From NCBI RefSeq assembly GCF_041346945.1, contig NZ_CP166850.1:8602501-8666500 (forward strand): a stretch of 64,000 nucleotides of DNA, given 5' to 3'. Below the pieces are notes generated by a model. That model made no database searches and had not been told where the DNA came from. It saw nothing but the letters and a program-made list of their open reading frames with translations. Both the position numbers and the translations under genes were made by a program. Position 1 is the stretch's first letter, and each line of letters begins with the position of its first letter. Origin of the DNA: Amycolatopsis sp. cg9 (GTDB taxonomy: Bacteria > Actinomycetota > Actinomycetes > Mycobacteriales > Pseudonocardiaceae). Positions 45,244 through 53,972 of this stretch are shown here, one piece after another.

Positions 45244-45843
45244 ATGCGCGTCCTGGCCCTCGTCTGCACCCTCAAGCCGTCGCCGGCGAAGTCGAGCAGC
45301 GACCTGATCGCTTCTCAGCTGCTCGAGCTGTTCGCCGCGGAGGGCGTCACCGGCGAGACGGTGCGCGTGGTCGACCACGACGTCCGGCCCGGCGTCGAAG
45401 CCGACATGGGCGACGGCGACGCGTGGCCGGGGATCCGCGCCAAGCTCCAGGCGGCCGACATCCTGCTCGTGGCCACGCCGACGTGGGTCGGGCACATGTC
45501 CAGCGTCGCCCAGCGCGTGCTGGAACGCCTCGACGCCGAACTGTCCGAAACGGACGCCGAAGGCCGCCCGGCGATGTTCGGCAAGGTCGCCGTGGCCGCG
45601 GCGGTCGGCAACGAGGACGGCGCCCACAAGATCATCGCCGACCTCTTCCAGGCCCTCAACGACACCGGGTTTTCCATCCCGGCCCAGGGCGGCACCTACT
45701 GGAACGGCGAAGCCATGCGGGGCGGCGACTACAACGACCTCGACGAAACACCCGCAGCCGTGGCCTCGACCAACGCCACGCTGGTGCGCAACGCCGTCCA
45801 CCTGGCCCGCCTCCTCGGGGAGACGCAGTACCCGGCCGCTTGA
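45244..45843 (+). CDS. NADPH-dependent FMN reductase/flavodoxin-fold protein
   Basis: The protein has 199 aa. ATG 45244 has CGGAGG upstream. It shows the flavodoxin-like fold: N-terminal VLALVCTLKPSPAKSSSDLIA (phosphate-binding loop), then LLVATPTWVGHMSSVAQRVLERLD and a final AQGGTYWNGEAMRGGDYND segment. These motifs match the NADPH:FMN reductase family. It could supply reduced flavin or act as a quinone reductase. It follows the kinase by 67 nt; co-transcription is possible. Confidence 0.8.
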   Translation: MRVLALVCTLKPSPAKSSSDLIASQLLELFAAEGVTGETVRVVDHDVRPGVEADMGDGDAWPGIRAKLQAADILLVATPTWVGHMSSVAQRVLERLDAELSETDAEGRPAMFGKVAVAAAVGNEDGAHKIIADLFQALNDTGFSIPAQGGTYWNGEAMRGGDYNDLDETPAAVASTNATLVRNAVHLARLLGETQYPAA

Positions 45844-45884
45844 ACCGCGCGGGTTCTGGGTAAGAGCACCAGTACCCGCGGTTC
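45841..45884 (+). terminator. Hairpin after the flavin reductase gene
   Basis: TGAACCGCGCGGG (45841-45853) pairs with CCCGCGGTTCA (45874-45884) with a 2-nt bulge and a 20-nt loop. The stem begins with the stop codon itself. Confidence 0.5.
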
Positions 45885-45957
45885 AGCCAGCAGCCGTGAC
45901 GCTCTTCGCGTCGGCCCGGCTCCGCGGCGCCGCCGTCACACCGGAGGTGGCAGCACC

Positions 45958-46368
45958 ATGCGCACTGACGACCCGGTAGCCCGGTTCCACCGGCGCACCA
46001 CGACCGTCACGGTCACCGCGACCGGCGAGTCCACCGTGCTGGCCGCCGTCGGGGACCTCGACCAGGACATCGCCGACCGCCTGTTCGCGCACCTGGACGC
46101 CGAGTTGCTCAAGCGCCCGCGCGCCCTGCTCGTCGACCTCACCCGCGTCGGCTTCTGCTCGGCCGGCGCCCTGCGGGTCCTGCTGCTGACCACGGCCGAA
46201 GCGCACGCCGCCGGCATCCCGTGCGTCATCGCGAGCGACCAGCACTCCGTCCGGCGGCCGATCGCCGCCCTGCACCTCGAACACCAGCTGCCGGTCTGCC
46301 CGACCCTGGCCGACGCCCGCGATCGGCTGGCGCTCTGCGCGGCGTCGACGGCAGCACGAAGGTGGTGA
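45958..46368 (+). CDS. STAS-domain anti-sigma factor antagonist-like protein
   Basis: The protein has 136 aa. ATG 45958 follows CCGGAGGTGG. The STAS fold is recognisable: STVLAAVGDLDQDIADRLFAHLDAELLKRPRALLVDLTRVGFCSAGALRVLLLTTAEAHAAG, with the usual phospho-acceptor Ser in FCSAGAL. Such proteins bind anti-sigma factors in stress partner-switching; none is encoded beside it. The C-terminal 47 codons are antisense to the end of the convergent membrane protein gene, an overlap of 143 bp. Confidence 0.75.
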   Translation: MRTDDPVARFHRRTTTVTVTATGESTVLAAVGDLDQDIADRLFAHLDAELLKRPRALLVDLTRVGFCSAGALRVLLLTTAEAHAAGIPCVIASDQHSVRRPIAALHLEHQLPVCPTLADARDRLALCAASTAARRW

Positions 46369-47065
46369 CGCCGTCGGGCCCGGTGACGGTGATGTGGAAG
46401 GTGAACGTCTCCGTCGTGCCCGACTCGGTGGTCGACGTCTCCGTCGTGGTGGACTCGGGCTGCTCATCCCCGGGACCGAACAGCTCCACCCGGAACAGTC
46501 CCAGTACGACGGCCGCGCCGAGCAGCAGGCCCGCGAACGCGGCCGCGGCGACCGCGCCGCCCTCCGGTGGCGGGGCGACCACCGCGGACTGAGGCGCCGG
46601 CTCGAGCACCGTCTCGTCCGCCCGGCGCCGCCACTCCGCCGTCGGGTTCGGCACGACCTCGGCTCGCCAGGGCCGGTCCGGTGGGTACTCGACCACGAGG
46701 ACGTCGCCCGCCGGGAAGCCGGGCAGGTCGGCCAGGTTGACGTGGTGGGTGGTCTCGACGCGGAACGGCGGCGCGCCGTCGGGGGCGACGGTGAGGACGA
46801 GGGTCAGCGGGACGTCGCCCGTTTCCGTACCGCCGGCACGCCGGCTTTCGATCCTCGCCAGCGCGACCCGGGGTACGACCGCCGCCTCGCGGGCCCGCCG
46901 TGGCAGGCCGGCGACGAACAGCAGGAAGCCGTACGCGACGGGCAGGCCCAGACCGGTCAGGACGAGCGGGAGCCGTTCGAGCACGGTCCCGGTGACGAAG
47001 GCGCTCAGCGCCGCCCCGGCGACGCCGCCGCCGAGGAAGCCGCGGACGAGAGCGGCAGGGGACAT
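46226..47065 (-). CDS. Membrane protein with DUF3592-like beta domain
   Basis: The protein has 279 aa. Two N-terminal hydrophobic segments (~8-55) and one near 175-200 (AAFAGLLLGAAVVLGLF) frame a cytoplasmic-type beta domain (RVALARIESRR...VLVVEYPPDRPWRAEVV). A Ser/Thr-rich stretch follows, and the last ~45 residues are Arg/Gly/Pro-rich and antisense to the STAS gene, so the true end is suspicious. The beta domain resembles those in the next two genes upstream. It is the last gene of the CHAT operon and starts 9 nt after its neighbour. Function unknown. Confidence 0.6.
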   Translation of the reverse strand: MSPAALVRGFLGGGVAGAALSAFVTGTVLERLPLVLTGLGLPVAYGFLLFVAGLPRRAREAAVVPRVALARIESRRAGGTETGDVPLTLVLTVAPDGAPPFRVETTHHVNLADLPGFPAGDVLVVEYPPDRPWRAEVVPNPTAEWRRRADETVLEPAPQSAVVAPPPEGGAVAAAAFAGLLLGAAVVLGLFRVELFGPGDEQPESTTTETSTTESGTTETFTFHITVTGPDGVTTFVLPSTPRRAPADRGRRPGSGRPAAGVRGAGRRSAAGRSAGRSR

Positions 47066-47074
47066 GGGAACTCC

Positions 47075-47890
47075 TCAGCAGAAGGGCGATCCGGCCGGAT
47101 CCGGTTCCACCAGCACGGCTTCCGGGTGCTGCGGGTCGTAGCGGACGCGGACGGCCGAGCCGCGGGACGGGGCCTGGAGGAAGGGCGTGGTCATCGTCGT
47201 CACCACCGTGCGCTCCCCCGTCTCCGCCGGGAACCGGACGTGGACGACGAACCGCGGGTTCCCCAGCACCCAGACGTTGGTGAACTCGACGTGCGTGACG
47301 TGACCGGTCACCTCGCGGCCGTACCGGCGCAGGGCTTCGGCGCGGTCGTCGGCCTCCGCTTCGGTGAGGAACGCCCGCAGCAGCACCGCGATCAGCACCA
47401 GCGCCACCAGCCCGGACACCGCCGGCACCAGGTAGGGCTCGTAGTAGACGACCCAGTCCACTTCGGACCACGGCTCGGCGTCGCCGTCGAGGAACGGCAG
47501 CCGGCGCCCCACCGCCTCCGGCGGCGTCCACGAGGGGATCGCCGCGCCGCTGCCCAGCGCCACGCCCAGGGCCGCGGTGAGCGAGCCCGCCCGGAACCGG
47601 ACGGCCATCCGGTCCAGCGACAGGCCCGCCGTCCACAGCATCGCGAAGCCGAGCGAGGACGCCACCGTGATCGCGAGGCTGAAGAACAGCACGAGCGAAG
47701 CCACCGGGCCCGCGTCGGCCCCCCACGCGTCGACGCGGTTCAGCGACATCAGCCGGAAGCCGTCCAGCAGCCCGAGCGAGCCGGACCAGCCCACCGCCGC
47801 CCAGGCGAGCGTCGTGGGCACGCCGAGCAGCCACAGCCGCCGCCCGGGACGGTCCGGCCGCGGGTCTCCCGGCAATCCGAAGGCGAACAC
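47075..47890 (-). CDS. Membrane protein with DUF3592-like beta domain
   Basis: The protein has 271 aa. GTG 47890 has a strong AAAGGAGG. Four hydrophobic segments are likely (around 20-40, 60-85, 95-115, 150-170), followed by a beta domain (GHVTHVEFTNVWV...FVVHVRFP...VRVRYDPQHPEAVLVEPD). The final YDP.HPE.A pattern is typical of DUF3592-like domains. It lies downstream of the repeat cluster at 47941-48015 and just before a related membrane protein gene. Possibly a membrane sensor or anchor for the CHAT operon; no enzyme motif is seen. Confidence 0.65.
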   Translation of the reverse strand: MFAFGLPGDPRPDRPGRRLWLLGVPTTLAWAAVGWSGSLGLLDGFRLMSLNRVDAWGADAGPVASLVLFFSLAITVASSLGFAMLWTAGLSLDRMAVRFRAGSLTAALGVALGSGAAIPSWTPPEAVGRRLPFLDGDAEPWSEVDWVVYYEPYLVPAVSGLVALVLIAVLLRAFLTEAEADDRAEALRRYGREVTGHVTHVEFTNVWVLGNPRFVVHVRFPAETGERTVVTTMTTPFLQAPSRGSAVRVRYDPQHPEAVLVEPDPAGSPFC

Positions 47891-47940
47891 GGCGCCTCCT
47901 TTCGGTCTTGGGGTTCAGGTACTGCCGGGTCCGGATGCCC

Positions 47941-48015
47941 CCAATGTGGCGTTCGGTGCGTCCAGCGCACCCAATGTGGCGTTCGGTGCGTCGGACGCAA
48001 CCAACGCCACATTGG
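47941..48015. repeat. CCAATGTGGCGTTCGGTGCGTC direct and inverted repeats
   Basis: A 22-bp unit beginning CCAATGTGGCGTT occurs at 47941-47962 and 47971-47992. An inverted 15-bp copy (CCAACGCCACATTGG) is at 48001-48015, so either direct copy can pair with it. The block fills the gap between two genes of the CHAT operon, resembling a REP-like element or attenuator. Confidence 0.7.
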
Positions 48016-48040
48016 GGCGCGGCCGCTGGGTGCCACGCCA

Positions 48041-48568
48041 CTAGGCGATCGGCCCGAACACCGCGACCTTCGCCGGGTCGGCCGGGTCGACGCGGGCCTC
48101 GTGGCGGGTGCCGGGCGCGTACTGCTGGATCGTCGCCAGCGGCGTGATCAGCGGGGTGACCGTCCGGTAGGTGGTGCCGTCGGCGCGGGTGACCTCCAGC
48201 GTCGCGGTGTACCGGGCCTGCCCGGCGACCGTCCGGTCGGTCGGCTCGAGGGCGCGGACGACCAGGGTGGCCGGCTCGCCGGTGTCGTAGAGCCGGCGCA
48301 GCTCCGTGCCGTAGGCCTGCAGTTCCTGCTGCTGGCGCAGCTGTTCGTCGGCGGGCAGCGCCAGGAACGCCGCCGTGGCCGGGTCGGCGTTCACCGCCCG
48401 GACCGCCTGCGCGGCCAGCTGCGGCGTCGGCAGCTGCGGGGTGATGTCGTACCCCTGGGCGGCGGCCGCCCGCCGGAACTGCTCCGCGTGCTGCTGGAAC
48501 TGCTGCGCGCCGCGGGCGGCGCCCTGCTGGGTGGCCTCGTCGACCTGACGGCGGATCTTCTTGAACAT
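48041..48568 (-). CDS. Small protein with N-terminal helix and DUF3592-like domain
   Basis: The protein has 175 aa from ATG 48568, with AGGCAGGA upstream. The N-terminus (~1-45) is a Gln/Ala-rich amphipathic helix (KKIRRQVDEATQQGAARGAQQFQQHAEQF). The C-terminal ~75 residues form a predicted beta domain (TATLEVTRADGTTYRTVTPLI...HEARVDPADPAKVAVFG) similar to those in the two membrane proteins downstream. No membrane segment. It follows the CHAT gene by 50 nt. Function unknown. Confidence 0.65.
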   Translation of the reverse strand: MFKKIRRQVDEATQQGAARGAQQFQQHAEQFRRAAAAQGYDITPQLPTPQLAAQAVRAVNADPATAAFLALPADEQLRQQQELQAYGTELRRLYDTGEPATLVVRALEPTDRTVAGQARYTATLEVTRADGTTYRTVTPLITPLATIQQYAPGTRHEARVDPADPAKVAVFGPIA

Positions 48569-48618
48569 CGTGGTCCTGCCTCTCTGTGCGGTGTGCACAG
48601 CTTCGGCGGGCCGCGGTG

Positions 48619-51600
48619 CTACCGAACCCAGGTTTGCCCGTCGCCGGTGGCGTCGAGGCAGGTCAGCGCCGCCCAGAAGACGGGCGAGCGGGCCGGCTCC
48701 GGCTGTTCGCGCCACCGCGCGAGCCGGGTGCGCTGCCACGCGCACAGCTCGGTCACGGGGTCGTCGCCGTCGAGGGCGGTGTCGACGGCGATCACCAGTT
48801 CGGCCATCGGGTCCGCGCCGGGCACCGCGGCCGACGTCGGCAGCGCCCACACCGTCGCGGCCACCAGGCGCGCCCCGGCCGCCACGGCGGCGAGCAGCAC
48901 GCCGAACGGCTCGGGCAGGCCGAAGTCGCTCGCGCTGGCGCAGCCGATGAGCGCCACCCGCGCCGGCATCGCGTCCACATCGGACAGTGCGAGGTCCGCG
49001 GCGGTGAACGGCCGGTGCGCCCCGATCGGCTCGGCGGTGCCGGGCAGCTCGGCCGGGCAGGACAGGTGCAGCGCGGTCTGCGCGCCGTGTTCGTCGCGGA
49101 CCTGGCTGACGTGCCCGGCGAACACCAGCCGCGAACACGGTTCGGCCAGCAGCCGGGCGAGCAGCCGCCGGTCGGTGTCGGTGCGGCGGACCAGGTCGAG
49201 CCCGCGCGCGGCGGACGGCCGGACCGGGCCGACGGCGAGCCGCGCGTCCAGGTGGCGGATCAGCGGCGACGCCGGTTCCTGCTTGCCGAGCACCGAACCC
49301 AGCTCGCCGAACGCGCTCCGGCCGGGGATCCGCGGGTCGAGCAGGTACACCGGCGGTCCGCCGGCGGCGCGCGGCGGCCGGCGCGGGATCCCGGCGGGTG
49401 CGAGCAGGGAGACGTCGGCGACGTCGAGGACGCGCTCGTCGCCGTCGAAGCAGGTGCTTTCCCCGCCGGGTTCGAGCGCGTGGTCCGGCCGCCGGTCGGG
49501 CAGGGCGAGCAGGCCCCACGGCACCGCGGCGAGGCTGGGCGAGGGCTGCACGCGCAGGAGCGGGCGCCGGCCACCGGCGGCGGCCGCCCGCAGCCGCGCG
49601 ACGAGGTCGGCGGGCAGGAGGTTGAGGGCGAGCACCCGGGCCAGGCGCTGTTCGCCGGCGAAGCCGCCGAAGGCGTCCTCACCCAGGGAGCGCCGGACGG
49701 CGTCCGCGGCGCTCTCCCCTTCACGCGGCGTCGGCGAGGCGCCGGACAGGACCTCGCGGGCCGTCGCCACCAGGACGGCGTCGACCGGGTGGACGTGGAC
49801 GGTGCCGAGGTCCCCGGTGCTGCGCCAGCTGAGGTAGGTGTGGCCGGCGTCGGCGTAGCGCAGGAGGAACGTCTCGCGCCCGGGCTCGGCGGTGGGCCAC
49901 GTCGTGACGGGATCGCCGGCCGGCCGGGGCGAGCCGTACCGCTCGGCGGCGACGTCGAGCCAGTGGTCGAGTTCCATCGGCGAGTCCGGCGACCAGCGCA
50001 GGGCGGGCGGCGGGGCGAGCCGCAGCGGCAGCGACGCGGTCACGGAACCCAGTGCGGCCGGCGGGAACCCGGCGCCGGGCGGCGCGGCTTCGAGAACGGG
50101 CAGCGCGCCGGTCAGGTCCACCGCGGGCGCCCCGGCCCCGGTGTACGCGCCGACCGCGCAGGTCCGCTCGATCAGCTCGGCGGCCAGCCTCGGCTCCTCC
50201 AGGCGGGCCAGCAGCGTCATCAGCAGTCCGGTCGCCGGGCCCGCGACGTCGCGGGCCCAGGCCGTGCGCGCTCGCGGCGACGCGAATTCGAACCGGTAGT
50301 CCGCCGCCGCCAGCGCCACCGGGAGCAGCAGGTCCAGCACGGCTCGCAGGTCATCGTCGCGGGCGAAGCCGATCGTGGCCGCCACGAAGTCCGTGTGCAG
50401 GCGCTGGAGCCAGTCCCCGGACGCCCGCGCCGACTCCCGCGCGCGCGTCACGTGCGCCTCCGCCGCCGCCCAGTCCCCCTCCGCCGCGGCGCACCGGGCC
50501 AGCGCGACGGCCAGCCGGCGCAGGCCCGGCGTGTCGCCGTTGGCCGTCCAGAGCTCCCCGGCGTGCCCGAACTGCTCGCGGGCCTGCCGGGGGTCCCCCG
50601 CGAGCAGCAGGAGCGTGCCCAGCGCGTGGCTCGCTTCCGCGACGTCCCCGGTCGCGCCGGCCGCCGCGAGGTCGTCCCGGGCGGCGATCAGCGCCGCGAG
50701 CGCGCCCGGGAAGTCGCCGCCCAGCGCCCGGTCCGCGGCGAGGTCGATGGCGAACTTCGCGGCCGCCGGCCCGCCTTCGTGCTGGGCGTCGAGCCGGACC
50801 AGGTCGGCCCGCGCGGCCGCGTCCTCGCCGCCGGCCTGGCGGAGGCGGGCGCGTTCGGCGCGCGCCACCCCCTGCAGCGCCACCGCTTGGTCGCGGGCTT
50901 CACCGACATCGGTGAGGGTTTCCAGCGCGGCGAGGATCTTCTCGAGCGCGGCCAGCGCGCCGGCCGGGTCGCCGGCCGCCGCCTGGACGCGCACTTCGAG
51001 GATCCGCAATTCCAGCTCCTCGGCGCCGTGCGGGTCGAGCAGCTCGGGCGGGTACTGCCCCGGCCCGGCCGCCCGGCGCTGCGCCGCCCGGTGCCGCTGT
51101 CCCGCGATCAGTTCGCGGGCCCGGCCGACGTCACCTTCCTCAGTGGACAGTGAGATCAGCACGCGATCGGCCACCTCGCGGGATCCTTCGACCATCCGCA
51201 GCTCGGCGTACTGTCCGAAGTGGACGGCCGCGGCAGCGCTCACGGGGAAGGCGGCCAGCACGGCCTCGGCGCACTGCCGCGCGGTGCGCAGGTCGCCCGC
51301 CGCGTACCGGAGAGCGGCCAGATCGCTGACGGCGGCCAGTTCCAGGTCGGTCCGGTCGAGCCGCCGCGCGAACTGCCGCAGCCGGCCGTACTCCCGGTGC
51401 GCGCCCGCGAAGTCCCGCGCGGCCGCGAGCCGCTTGGCCGCCTGCTGGGTCTCGACGGCGTCGCCGAGCAGCCGCCGGTACTCGGCGTCGGTGAGCGAGC
51501 ACGCCGGCAGTTCGCCGTACGGTGCCGGGTCGAGGCCGAAGTGCCGCGCCACACAGCGGCAGTTGTAGCCGTGCGAACTCGCCCCCGCCAGTTCGGCGGG

Positions 51601-51648
51601 CAGCGGCCGGTCCGGCGGGGTGAGCGGCGGCGGCAGGCCGGCGAGCAC
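48619..51648 (-). CDS. TPR-CHAT protein (caspase-like protease domain)
   Basis: The protein has 1009 aa. Residues ~60-560 are repeated helical hairpins of TPR type (AGDLRTARQCAEAVLAAF, GDWAAAEAHVTRARESA). The C-terminal ~300 residues are a CHAT domain with LVFAGHVSQ (catalytic His846) and ALIGCASASDFG (catalytic Cys903). CHAT proteases belong to clan CD with caspases and act in programmed death and anti-phage systems such as the Craspase TPR-CHAT, as well as in undefined actinobacterial operons. It starts 1 nt after its upstream neighbour. No nuclease or gasdermin gene is adjacent, so a defence role is only a possibility. The substrate may be one of its operon partners. Confidence 0.85.
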   Translation of the reverse strand: MLAGLPPPLTPPDRPLPAELAGASSHGYNCRCVARHFGLDPAPYGELPACSLTDAEYRRLLGDAVETQQAAKRLAAARDFAGAHREYGRLRQFARRLDRTDLELAAVSDLAALRYAAGDLRTARQCAEAVLAAFPVSAAAAVHFGQYAELRMVEGSREVADRVLISLSTEEGDVGRARELIAGQRHRAAQRRAAGPGQYPPELLDPHGAEELELRILEVRVQAAAGDPAGALAALEKILAALETLTDVGEARDQAVALQGVARAERARLRQAGGEDAAARADLVRLDAQHEGGPAAAKFAIDLAADRALGGDFPGALAALIAARDDLAAAGATGDVAEASHALGTLLLLAGDPRQAREQFGHAGELWTANGDTPGLRRLAVALARCAAAEGDWAAAEAHVTRARESARASGDWLQRLHTDFVAATIGFARDDDLRAVLDLLLPVALAAADYRFEFASPRARTAWARDVAGPATGLLMTLLARLEEPRLAAELIERTCAVGAYTGAGAPAVDLTGALPVLEAAPPGAGFPPAALGSVTASLPLRLAPPPALRWSPDSPMELDHWLDVAAERYGSPRPAGDPVTTWPTAEPGRETFLLRYADAGHTYLSWRSTGDLGTVHVHPVDAVLVATAREVLSGASPTPREGESAADAVRRSLGEDAFGGFAGEQRLARVLALNLLPADLVARLRAAAAGGRRPLLRVQPSPSLAAVPWGLLALPDRRPDHALEPGGESTCFDGDERVLDVADVSLLAPAGIPRRPPRAAGGPPVYLLDPRIPGRSAFGELGSVLGKQEPASPLIRHLDARLAVGPVRPSAARGLDLVRRTDTDRRLLARLLAEPCSRLVFAGHVSQVRDEHGAQTALHLSCPAELPGTAEPIGAHRPFTAADLALSDVDAMPARVALIGCASASDFGLPEPFGVLLAAVAAGARLVAATVWALPTSAAVPGADPMAELVIAVDTALDGDDPVTELCAWQRTRLARWREQPEPARSPVFWAALTCLDATGDGQTWVR

Positions 51649-51649
51649 G

Positions 51650-52654
51650 TCAGAACTCCTCGTCGCGGGCCGCGGCCGCCGCCCGCTCGGCCAGCGTCCG
51701 GGCTTCCGGCGGTAGTGCCTGGCGGGCCCGGACGAGCGCCACCACGTCGGCGCGGTCTTCGCGCGTCGTCCCGGCGAGGTGCTCCGCCGTCACCCCGACG
51801 ACGAGTCCGATGTGGACTCCGCCGGTCAGGTCCGCCGCACCGGAGAACCGCCCGGCGCCCAGGTGCAGGGGAACCTCCGCGACCACCTCGCCGTCGCGGG
51901 TGGCGAACGCGGTGAGGGCCGCGTCGGCGAAGGCGCCGGCGACCTCGACCTCGAGCCGGGTGCCGGCCGGCGCGGCGACGATCCGCCAGGTCACGGTGTC
52001 TTCCGCGGCGTCGAGGACACCCGGGGGCACCCGGGCCCAGTCGACGCTCGCCCGGCCGGCGGCCACGATCCCGTCCCCGGCCGCCGTCCCGTCGGCACCC
52101 GCGGCCAGCGTGTACGCCCGCTGCCCCGGCGAGACGGCGGCCGCCAGCCCGGCCGCGGCTTCGGCGCGCCCGAGGTCGTCCCGATCGTCGAACCAGGCGG
52201 ACAACCGCAGGCACAGGTCCCGGACTTCGCCGGCGACTGCGGCCGCGCCGATCCCGGCGGCGGCGGCGTCGAACAGCTCCCCCGGCGTGGCTTCGAACCC
52301 GTCCAGCACGCCCTCCGCCACGGCGGCCGTCGCGACGGCGGCTTCGAGGTCCAGCAGCGCGGGGTCCAGCACCGGGATCCCGAGGAGCGGACTCGCGGGC
52401 CACCACCGGCGCGCCCACAGCAGCAGCGCGAGCGCGGCCAGTTCCGGCCGGGCGGGCACCTCGACGTACCCGCCGGTGAGCGCCGCCAGCGCGGGTTCTT
52501 CACCGACGAGCCGCGTCAGCCACGGTTCCGCGGCCGCGGCGTCGCTCAGCTCGACGCGCATCGTCGCGGGCCCACCGGCGAGCAGCTCGGCGAGCGCGAA
52601 CCGGACGAGCCCGCCGTCCGCCGCGACGACGGGGGTGTGCACCGGATGCGTCAC
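51650..52654 (-). CDS. Unknown protein of the CHAT operon
   Basis: The protein has 334 aa, and GTG 52654 overlaps the upstream stop (GTGA). Ala/Leu-rich and mostly helical in the first 200 residues, then beta-rich (VDWARVPPGVLDAAEDTVTWRIVAAPAGTRLEVEVAG...EVPLHLGAGRFSGAADL...HIGLVVGVTAEHLAG). I recognise no family and no catalytic motif. The beta-rich part resembles the carboxy-terminal evaluative region of adaptor-like proteins, which is speculative. Coupling to the CHAT protease gene suggests an adaptor or substrate. Confidence 0.65.
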   Translation of the reverse strand: MTHPVHTPVVAADGGLVRFALAELLAGGPATMRVELSDAAAAEPWLTRLVGEEPALAALTGGYVEVPARPELAALALLLWARRWWPASPLLGIPVLDPALLDLEAAVATAAVAEGVLDGFEATPGELFDAAAAGIGAAAVAGEVRDLCLRLSAWFDDRDDLGRAEAAAGLAAAVSPGQRAYTLAAGADGTAAGDGIVAAGRASVDWARVPPGVLDAAEDTVTWRIVAAPAGTRLEVEVAGAFADAALTAFATRDGEVVAEVPLHLGAGRFSGAADLTGGVHIGLVVGVTAEHLAGTTREDRADVVALVRARQALPPEARTLAERAAAAARDEEF

Positions 52655-53952
52655 GACACGGCCTCCAGGTCCGGCAGCCGGGCCGCGAGGGCGCGGCGCA
52701 CCTTCGTCCGCAGGTCCAGCGAGGTGGAGCGGACGACGCCGGTGACCAGGTCGCGGACGTCGGTGGCGCCGGTCGGGAGGTCGCCGCGGACGTCGAAGCC
52801 GTGCAGGCGGATCCACAGGCGGCCGAGGAACTGCTTGGCGAACTCCCGCAGGTCGCGGACGAGTTCGGGGTCGGGCCGCGCGGTGAGGGGCGTGGTGCCG
52901 GCCAGTGCCCGGCGGGCGTGCAGCACGTACCCCTCGCGCGCGACCTGGGCGTTGAGCTGCCGGGCGAACTCGGGTGCCGCGCCGGGTGCGCCGCCGTCGA
53001 GTGGGCGGAGGGCGGGCGCGAGGACGACGCCGAGCGCGAAGCAGGTGGCCAGGGCGGGCAGGCCGAGCCCGAACCCGGCGGCGACCCGGGCGAGCTCGTC
53101 GTCGACGAGGTCGGCCACCGGACCCCGCTCGTCGGCGGGAAGCCGCCGCAGGGTGGCGCGGACCCGCCGTTCGACACTGCGTTCGAGCAGCTCGGGCCCG
53201 GTTTCGTCGCCGCGCCGCAGCGGGGGCACGGCGGTGCGTTCCCCGCGTTGCAGTCCGAGCTCCGGCGCACCGGGGACGGCTCCGGCACCGCCCGGCCGGC
53301 GGAGGGCGAGTCCCAGCGAGTGCCCGGCGGCGGACGCGGCGAGCGCGCGCCAGGCGTCGTCGTCGAGATCGTCGGCGAAGACGCCGAGCAACGCGACGGC
53401 GTCCCCGGGCGCGAGCGCGGGGACGGGCCCGGTCCGCCAGCGCCGGTGCAGCTCCGCGGTGAGATCGGCCGCCACCCGGGGCTCGGCCAGGTACGCGGCC
53501 AGCCGCGCGACCCCCGCTTCCTCGCCGTCCCCGTGCAGCTCGCGCAGCGCCGCCGCAGCGGTCTCCGGCGCGTCCGGGCCGGGCGCACCGGACCCGGTGG
53601 CCAGCTCGTACGCCAAGGGGAAGCAGACGTCCTGGACGTCACCGGCGGTGATGCGCAGCGCCCTCCGCTGCCGCTTGAGGTGGGTGAACCACGCGGCGGT
53701 CGCCCGCAACCGGGCGGCGTCGGCGACCAGCAGCGCGGTCAGCTCCGCCGCCTCGGCGGGTTCGAGCAGCGGCCGCCCCAGCCGCGGCCGCGCGGCGGTG
53801 CGCACGACCAGCGGGTCGATGATCTTCTTGACGGTGCGGGTCAGGGGACCGCCGTCCGCCGCCGACAGCACTTCGACCCCGGAGATCCGCGTCCACGCGG
53901 CGGCGAGCACGGCCGAACGCGGCCGAGCCCGCCCCGATCCGGCCACCGCCAC
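52651..53952 (-). CDS. Unknown helical protein, first gene of the CHAT operon
   Basis: The protein has 433 aa from GTG 53952, chosen because GGGGAGG lies about 9 nt upstream; GTG 53946 is an alternative. It is Ala/Leu/Arg-rich and predicted helical, with two fairly hydrophobic stretches (VADLVDDELARVAAGFGLG and LATCFALGVVLAPAL). No known motif is visible. It begins 20 nt after the 3-hydroxyacyl-CoA dehydrogenase stop on the same strand, so the CHAT genes may partly be read from the thiolase promoter. Confidence 0.6.
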   Translation of the reverse strand: MAVAGSGRARPRSAVLAAAWTRISGVEVLSAADGGPLTRTVKKIIDPLVVRTAARPRLGRPLLEPAEAAELTALLVADAARLRATAAWFTHLKRQRRALRITAGDVQDVCFPLAYELATGSGAPGPDAPETAAAALRELHGDGEEAGVARLAAYLAEPRVAADLTAELHRRWRTGPVPALAPGDAVALLGVFADDLDDDAWRALAASAAGHSLGLALRRPGGAGAVPGAPELGLQRGERTAVPPLRRGDETGPELLERSVERRVRATLRRLPADERGPVADLVDDELARVAAGFGLGLPALATCFALGVVLAPALRPLDGGAPGAAPEFARQLNAQVAREGYVLHARRALAGTTPLTARPDPELVRDLREFAKQFLGRLWIRLHGFDVRGDLPTGATDVRDLVTGVVRSTSLDLRTKVRRALAARLPDLEAVS

Positions 53953-53972
53953 CCCCTCGTCCTCCCCGTACT

